A DNA stretch of 64,000 nt from Streptomyces flavidovirens DSM 40150. Its GTDB lineage: Bacteria > Actinomycetota > Actinomycetes > Streptomycetales > Streptomycetaceae. The position numbers were made by a program, and so were the translations under genes. Shown piece after piece: positions 59,842 to 64,000 of this stretch. The stretch's first letter is position 1; every line of letters starts with the position of its first letter. The stretch is from assembly GCF_000429085.1 (NCBI RefSeq), contig NZ_KE386846.1:1-64000 (forward strand), given 5' to 3'. The notes under the pieces were generated by a model. It was given only the letters and a program-made list of their open reading frames with translations, was not told the origin of the DNA and ran no database searches.

Positions 59842-61059
59842 TCAGCGGAAGTGGCGGGGGGCGGCGGGCCGGCTGGTGCGCCAGAGAGCCACCGAGCCGG
59901 CGAGCAGGAGTACGCCGATGCCGCCCACTGCCGGGGCGAGCCAGCCCGCCGGTTCGCCGGCGTCGCGCAGGGGGCCGGGGCCGGCGCCGAAGTACTTCTT
60001 GCCGTGCGGGGCCGAGGTGGGGCGCAGGCCCGCCGGGCGGAGCTTGCCGCCCGCCTCGATGGCGGCAGCCGGGTCGACGAAGCCGTAGCCGCGGTCGTCG
60101 TCGCGGCCGCCCTCGGGTGCGTTGCGGGCGGTGTCCGCGAGGAGCTTCTTGACCTGGGCGGGCGTCAGGTCCGGGTGCGCGGAGCGTACGAGCGCGGCGG
60201 CGCCGGAGACGAAGGCGGAGGCGGCGCTCGTACCCCAGCCCTCGTAGTAACGGCGGTCGGGGTCGGCGATGATCACGTCGACGCCGGGGGCGCTGACGGT
60301 CGCGTACCAGCGGCTGGTGGAGAAGGACGCGTGGGTGCCCGTGCTGTCGACGGCGGCGACCGCGATCACGCCGGGGTAGGCGGCGGGGTACGAGATGTGG
60401 TCGCCGTCCTCGCCGCTGTTGCCCGCGGAGGCGACCACGACGGCGCCCTTGGCGAGGGCGTACTGGACGGCGGCGTCCTCGGCGGGCTCGGGGTGGGCGG
60501 ACTTGCTGTCGTCGCCGAGGGAGAGGTTGATGACGTCGGCGCCGTGGTCGGCGGCCCAGCGGATGCCCTGGGCGAGGGCGTTGCCGCGGGTGGTGCGGGC
60601 GCGCTTGCGGGCGGGGTCGCCGCCTTCCAGGATGACGCGGACCGGGAGGATCTTCGCCTCCGGCGCGATGCCGACTACGCCGTCGGCGCGGCCGGGGCCG
60701 TTGCCGTGGCCCGCGATGATCCCGGCCATGGCGGTGCCGTGGCGCGCCCAGGCGCGGTCGCCCTTCCCCGCGCCGAAGCCTATGAAGTCCTTGCCTGCCA
60801 GTACGCGGCCTTCGAGGTCGGGGTGGCTGCCGTCCACGCCGGTGTCGAGGACGGCGACGGTGATGCCCTCGCCCTTGGTCGTACGCCAGGCCTCGTCGGT
60901 GTGGAGTGCGTCGAGCGCCCACTGCTGGGCCCGGATGCTGTCGGCGTGAGCGGCCGGCGCAGGCAGCAGGGCGAGCGCGGTAGCGGCGAGGGCGGCGGCG
61001 AAGGCGCGGGAGCCTGTGCGGCGGGCGGTGCGGGAGGTGGCGCCGGTTTCGTGGTTCAT
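59842..61059 (-). CDS. Mycosin-like subtilisin protease (S8), membrane-anchored
   Basis: 405 residues. There is a signal peptide (about 1-39), the S8 triad Asp in VAVLDTGVDGSHPDL (about 69), His in ARHGTAMAGIIAGHG (about 105), and Ser in WGTSAASAFVSGAAALV (about 275), plus oxyanion Asn in VVASAGNSGEDG. A C-terminal helix (about 372-392) anchors it outside the cell. This is the architecture of mycosins (MycP), the proteases of type VII secretion. ATG 61059 overlaps the stop of the upstream gene (ATGA). No EccC/EsxA genes are in the window, so a link to ESX is inferred. Confidence 0.9.
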   Translation of the reverse strand: MNHETGATSRTARRTGSRAFAAALAATALALLPAPAAHADSIRAQQWALDALHTDEAWRTTKGEGITVAVLDTGVDGSHPDLEGRVLAGKDFIGFGAGKGDRAWARHGTAMAGIIAGHGNGPGRADGVVGIAPEAKILPVRVILEGGDPARKRARTTRGNALAQGIRWAADHGADVINLSLGDDSKSAHPEPAEDAAVQYALAKGAVVVASAGNSGEDGDHISYPAAYPGVIAVAAVDSTGTHASFSTSRWYATVSAPGVDVIIADPDRRYYEGWGTSAASAFVSGAAALVRSAHPDLTPAQVKKLLADTARNAPEGGRDDDRGYGFVDPAAAIEAGGKLRPAGLRPTSAPHGKKYFGAGPGPLRDAGEPAGWLAPAVGGIGVLLLAGSVALWRTSRPAAPRHFR

Positions 61060-62984
61060 CGGGGAGGCTCCGTGGCCGGGTGCGCGGTCCTGCGGAGGCC
61101 GCGTTCGACGCGGTCGGCGATGCCCTTGGCCTCATGGCCGAGGCCCGCCTGCGCGGGGGCGTTCGTCGCACCGGGGACGGTGGCCCGGCCGGCGGGCTGC
61201 GGGTCGGCGACGGTGCGGCCGTCGGCGAAGCCGGAGACGGCGTACACGACGACCGGTACGTCGGTGAGCACACGCACCGTCCAGCTCGCGCGCTGCCGGT
61301 CGCCGAAGTCGGCGGCGACGGTCCCCTTGGCGGGGTAGGTGCGCGGCATGAGGTCGGTGCGGTCGGCGAGGCCCTCGTTGCTGAAGCGGGTGCGCAGGGC
61401 CTTCATGGCCGGTGCGCCGGCCTCGGTGAAGAGCATGCCGACCGTGGTGACGCTGCTGGTGGTGGCGTCGGTGTAGGTGGCGCGCACGAGGCGCAGGCAG
61501 CCGACCGGTTCGAGCGCCTTGAGCAGCAGCGGGTCGAGGGCTTGCGCGCAGCCGCTGTCGGGGGCGACGGCGACGCGTGTCCAGACGCGGTCGGCGCCGC
61601 CGGGGCCCGCGCCGTCGCCTTTGATGGCCGGCGGGAAGAGCGTGTCGACGGGGGCGCTGTGCCAGAGGCCGCGTGCCTCGGCGTAGCCGGTGGGAGCGGC
61701 GGCCCCGGCGTCGGCGCCGCCGGTGAGCCAGCTCCCCGTAACGGCGCCGCCGACCAGGCCGGCTCCGAGTACGAGGCAGGCCGCGGCGGCCACGACGCGT
61801 GCGGGGCGGCGAGTACGGACGGGCCGCAGCCGGGTGGTGGTCTCGGCCGGCGTCTCGGGTACCCCCCAGTGCCGCGGCGCGGCAAAGTGGGCCGGCGGCC
61901 GGGGCGCACCGGGCTGCGGGCCCAGGTCGACGGCTCCGACGGGCCGTCGCCGGGCGGCGCCGGGCGACGGCGTTACGGGCGGCGTTACGGGCGGAGCCAC
62001 GGGCGGCGGCGGGACCTGCGCCGGCAGCGGCCCCGGCGAGCCGGGCACGGGCCGCAGCCGCGCGGTGATCTCGGCCGGCGCGGCGTCGCCCCCGCCGCCG
62101 GCCCGGCGGCCGTCCTGCCGACCCCCGACACCCTGCGGGCCACTGGCGGCGGCCGGAGCTCCAGGACCCCCCGGCACGTCACCAGCGGCGCGCACCGGGC
62201 CCGGCGGTGAGGGCGCGGGCGCCGGGGATGGCATGCCGAAGTCGGCATCCGGAGCACCCACGCGCGAGGCGCAGGGGGGCGCGACAGGCGCGCTGTGGGA
62301 CGGCCCGGCGACAGCGTCAGACCCCGCCTTGTTGCCTGCGGCGGGCGGAGGCATCGGGCCAGGGTGACGCGGACCGACGGCAGCAGGCGTGACCGGGGCG
62401 CCCGCACGGGCGGCGCCGGACGGTGCGGGCACCACGTGGGACGCTGCGGCAGCCGCAGCCGGCCCGCCCAGGCCGGGCATGGCGGGACCCGGTATGGCGG
62501 GCGGAGGCACCGGGGCGGGGTGACGCCGAGCGACGGCAGCAGGCGTGACCGGCGCACCCGCGCGGGCGGCGCCGGACGGTGCGGGCGCCGCGTGGGGCGG
62601 TGCGGCAGCCGCAGCCGGCCCGCCGAGGCCGGGCATGGCGGGACCCGGCATGGCGGGCGGAGGCACCGGGGCGGGGTGACGCGGAGCGACGGCAGCAGGC
62701 GTGACCGGCGCACCCGCACGGGCGGCGCCGGACGGTGCGGGCACCACGTGGGACGCTGCGGCAGCCGCAGCCGGCCCGCCGAGGCCGGGCATGGCGGGGC
62801 CGGGCGCGCCGGGGGCGGAGTCGGCGGGGCGTGGCGACGGGGCAGGCTCGCGCGGGGTGGGGGGCGAGTGCGGGGGGTTGGGGGGCGTTGGTACGCGGGG
62901 GGGTGGTGGGGTGTGCCAGGTGGGCGGGGGCGGTGGGGTCGTGGGGTGGGGTGGGAGAGGGGCACGGTGTGCCTCGGTGCTCAT
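61056..62984 (-). CDS. Repeat-bearing Pro/Ala-rich membrane protein coupled to mycosin
   Basis: 642 residues. Residues 1-400 are Pro/Ala-rich and disordered and include three tandem 52-residue repeats (about 62-217; unit starts GPAMPGLGGPAAAAA). One membrane helix (about 407-428, VVAAAACLVLGAGLVGGAV) is followed by an extracellular domain of about 200 residues with two Cys (SGCAQ and GCLRL), which may form a disulfide. Topology: disordered part inside, folded domain outside. The 4-bp overlap with the protease gene suggests joint function. I do not recognise the domain. ATG 62984 has AGGGGGG close upstream. Confidence 0.75.
   Translation of the reverse strand: MSTEAHRAPLPPHPTTPPPPPTWHTPPPPRVPTPPNPPHSPPTPREPAPSPRPADSAPGAPGPAMPGLGGPAAAAAASHVVPAPSGAARAGAPVTPAAVAPRHPAPVPPPAMPGPAMPGLGGPAAAAAPPHAAPAPSGAARAGAPVTPAAVARRHPAPVPPPAIPGPAMPGLGGPAAAAAASHVVPAPSGAARAGAPVTPAAVGPRHPGPMPPPAAGNKAGSDAVAGPSHSAPVAPPCASRVGAPDADFGMPSPAPAPSPPGPVRAAGDVPGGPGAPAAASGPQGVGGRQDGRRAGGGGDAAPAEITARLRPVPGSPGPLPAQVPPPPVAPPVTPPVTPSPGAARRRPVGAVDLGPQPGAPRPPAHFAAPRHWGVPETPAETTTRLRPVRTRRPARVVAAAACLVLGAGLVGGAVTGSWLTGGADAGAAAPTGYAEARGLWHSAPVDTLFPPAIKGDGAGPGGADRVWTRVAVAPDSGCAQALDPLLLKALEPVGCLRLVRATYTDATTSSVTTVGMLFTEAGAPAMKALRTRFSNEGLADRTDLMPRTYPAKGTVAADFGDRQRASWTVRVLTDVPVVVYAVSGFADGRTVADPQPAGRATVPGATNAPAQAGLGHEAKGIADRVERGLRRTAHPATEPPR
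62333..62800. repeat. Three tandem 156-bp coding repeats
   Basis: Three head-to-tail units of 156 bp inside 61056-62984, each encoding 52 residues. Units 1 and 3 share ASHVVPAPSG while unit 2 has PPHAAPAPSG. They are close enough in sequence to recombine, so the copy number may vary. Confidence 0.85.
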
Positions 62985-63186
62985 CCGCCCCCCTGTTCAT
63001 GGTCGCCCGGCCTGTGCCCCGCGATGCCCGATCGCCTTTCGGGGCAGGTCCGTTCGAGTCGTCCTCACCGCTTGAGCGTCACTCTACGGGCTGCGGCGGG
63101 TCGGACGGGAACCAGTCCCCGGCCTCGCGGCATCTGACCGGATCATCCCCCTACCCAGCGGTAATCCGCTCTGGCAAGCTCTGGCC
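62985..63186. promoter_or_regulatory. Divergent intergenic region
   Basis: 202 bp between the repeat-bearing membrane gene and the alanine-racemase-fold gene. I see no clear -10/-35 pair and no gene. It must hold both promoters. Confidence 0.35.
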
Positions 63187-64000
63187 ATGACACCGCGTGC
63201 TGCCGACCGGGCCAGGTACGACCGGGCCACCGCTCACCTCGACGCCCCCGTCGCCGTTGTCGACCTCGAGGCGTTCGACGACAACGCCGCCGACCTGGTC
63301 CGCCGCGCGGCGGGGAAACCGATCCGGGTGGCGAGCAAGTCCGTACGCTGCCGGGCGCTCCTTGAGCGCGTGCTGACGCGGGACGGGTTCGCGGGCGTCA
63401 TGTCGTTCACGCTGGCGGAGTCCCTGTGGCTCGCGCGCTCCGGGTTCGAGGATGTTCTGCTCGCGTATCCGTCCGCGGACAGGGGCGGGTTCGCCGAACT
63501 CGCGGCCGATCCCAAGCTCGCCGCCGCCGTCACCGTGATGGTCGACGACCCCGCACAGCTGGAGCTGATCGACCGGGCCAGGGACGGCGGCCGTGAGGAG
63601 ATCCGGGTCTGCCTCGAGCTGGATACGTCGTGGCAGCCGCTCGGGGGCCGCGTCCGGATCGGCGCGCTGCGTTCGCCGCTGCGCGAACCCGCCCAGCTGG
63701 CCGAGCTGGCCCGCTCGGTGGCCCGCCGTCCCGGATTCCGCCTGGTCGGCATCATGGCGTACGAGGGCCATGTCGCCGGGGTCGGGGACGCGGTCGTGGG
63801 GCGGCCGTTGCGTTCGCGGGCGGTCAGGGTCATGCAGGGCGCGGCGCGCAAGGAGCTCGCGGTCCGGCGGGCGGCCGTCGTACGGGCGGTACGGGCCGTC
63901 GCTCCGGACCTGGAGTTCGTCAACGGCGGCGGCACGGGCAGCGTCCAGCACACCGCCGCCGAGCGCGCCGTGACCGAGATCGCGGCGGGCTCGGGGCTCT
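63187..64000 (+). CDS. Alanine-racemase-fold PLP enzyme (amino acid deaminase/aldolase type), 3' end missing
   Basis: The first 271 codons of an N-terminal alanine-racemase-like TIM barrel, open to the window edge. PLP-site features are VAVVDLEAFDDNAADLVRRA, the Schiff-base Lys in RVASKSVRCRALLE (about 50), FRLVGIMAYEGHVAG (about 188-202) and FVNGGGTGSVQHT (about 246-258), which cradles the phosphate. This pattern fits D-threonine aldolase/D-serine dehydratase-like proteins more than true alanine racemase. ATG 63187 is the likely start. Confidence 0.85.
   Translation, partial: MTPRAADRARYDRATAHLDAPVAVVDLEAFDDNAADLVRRAAGKPIRVASKSVRCRALLERVLTRDGFAGVMSFTLAESLWLARSGFEDVLLAYPSADRGGFAELAADPKLAAAVTVMVDDPAQLELIDRARDGGREEIRVCLELDTSWQPLGGRVRIGALRSPLREPAQLAELARSVARRPGFRLVGIMAYEGHVAGVGDAVVGRPLRSRAVRVMQGAARKELAVRRAAVVRAVRAVAPDLEFVNGGGTGSVQHTAAERAVTEIAAGSGL

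Overview
The window is a 64 kb piece of an actinobacterial chromosome, almost certainly Streptomyces. The evidence is very high G+C with strong GC bias at third codon positions, GTG and TTG starts, several probable leaderless promoters, and a series of Streptomyces core genes (metNIQ, argCJBDR, argGH, pheST, infC-rpmI-rplT, a bluB-cobT fusion, a mycosin-like protease). No insertion sequence, prophage, CRISPR array or rRNA operon was seen. One accessory insertion stands out: a complete lasso-peptide (RiPP) gene cluster at about 28.1-32.65 kb.

Layout. 0-5.5 kb: two identical tRNA-Val(GAC) genes, a zinc-ribbon protein, an aminoglycoside-phosphotransferase-like protein, two small proteins, a Ser/Thr protein kinase and an SpoU/TrmH-type RNA methyltransferase. 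5.6-12.8 kb: siroheme/cobalamin genes on the minus strand (fused cysG, bluB-cobT fusion, cobL), with a near-perfect tandem 165-bp repeat in front of cysG. 12.9-16.7 kb: an acetyltransferase and the metNIQ methionine ABC transporter, preceded by a small Cys/Met-rich leader ORF. 16.8-25 kb: HAD phosphatase, two membrane proteins, GNAT, ECF-like sigma factor, glycerophosphodiesterase, PlsC-type acyltransferase, a TetR-MFS pair and an aldo/keto reductase. 25-39.8 kb: arginine biosynthesis in two minus-strand blocks (argH, argG; then argR, argD, argB, argJ, argC), with ARG-box-like sites in front of argG and argC. Between the blocks, on the plus strand, lie the lasso cluster (precursor, cyclase, RRE protein, B2 protease, ABC exporter), a type II NADH dehydrogenase and a PNPOx-family protein. 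39.9-50.6 kb: secreted and membrane small proteins, an RsmC/RlmG-like methyltransferase, a MocR regulator divergent from an EamA transporter, a GH10-like hydrolase, 3-hydroxybutyryl-CoA dehydrogenase, Nudix hydrolase, an NsdA-like TPR regulator and a SpoIIE-type phosphatase. 50.7-58.6 kb: pheT-pheS, a PAS histidine kinase, a TrmH methyltransferase and rplT-rpmI-infC, the last with a structured leader and an apparent AUC start codon. 58.6-64 kb: DUF1844 protein, SseB-like protein, a mycosin-like protease coupled to a repeat-bearing membrane protein, and the start of an alanine-racemase-fold enzyme that runs off the window.

How they fit together. The cobalamin genes cover corrin methylation (CobL), DMB synthesis and activation (BluB-CobT) and uroporphyrinogen III methylation/siroheme synthesis (CysG). 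ArgR, encoded here, probably controls argC and argG through the ARG-box-like sites. The lasso cluster has the canonical actinobacterial A-C-B1-B2-D order with overlapping start and stop codons. Its precursor has a convincing leader, but the only acidic core residue lies at position 10 rather than 7-9, and the cyclase PP-loop looks one residue short. These two oddities make the cluster the best candidate here for something undescribed.
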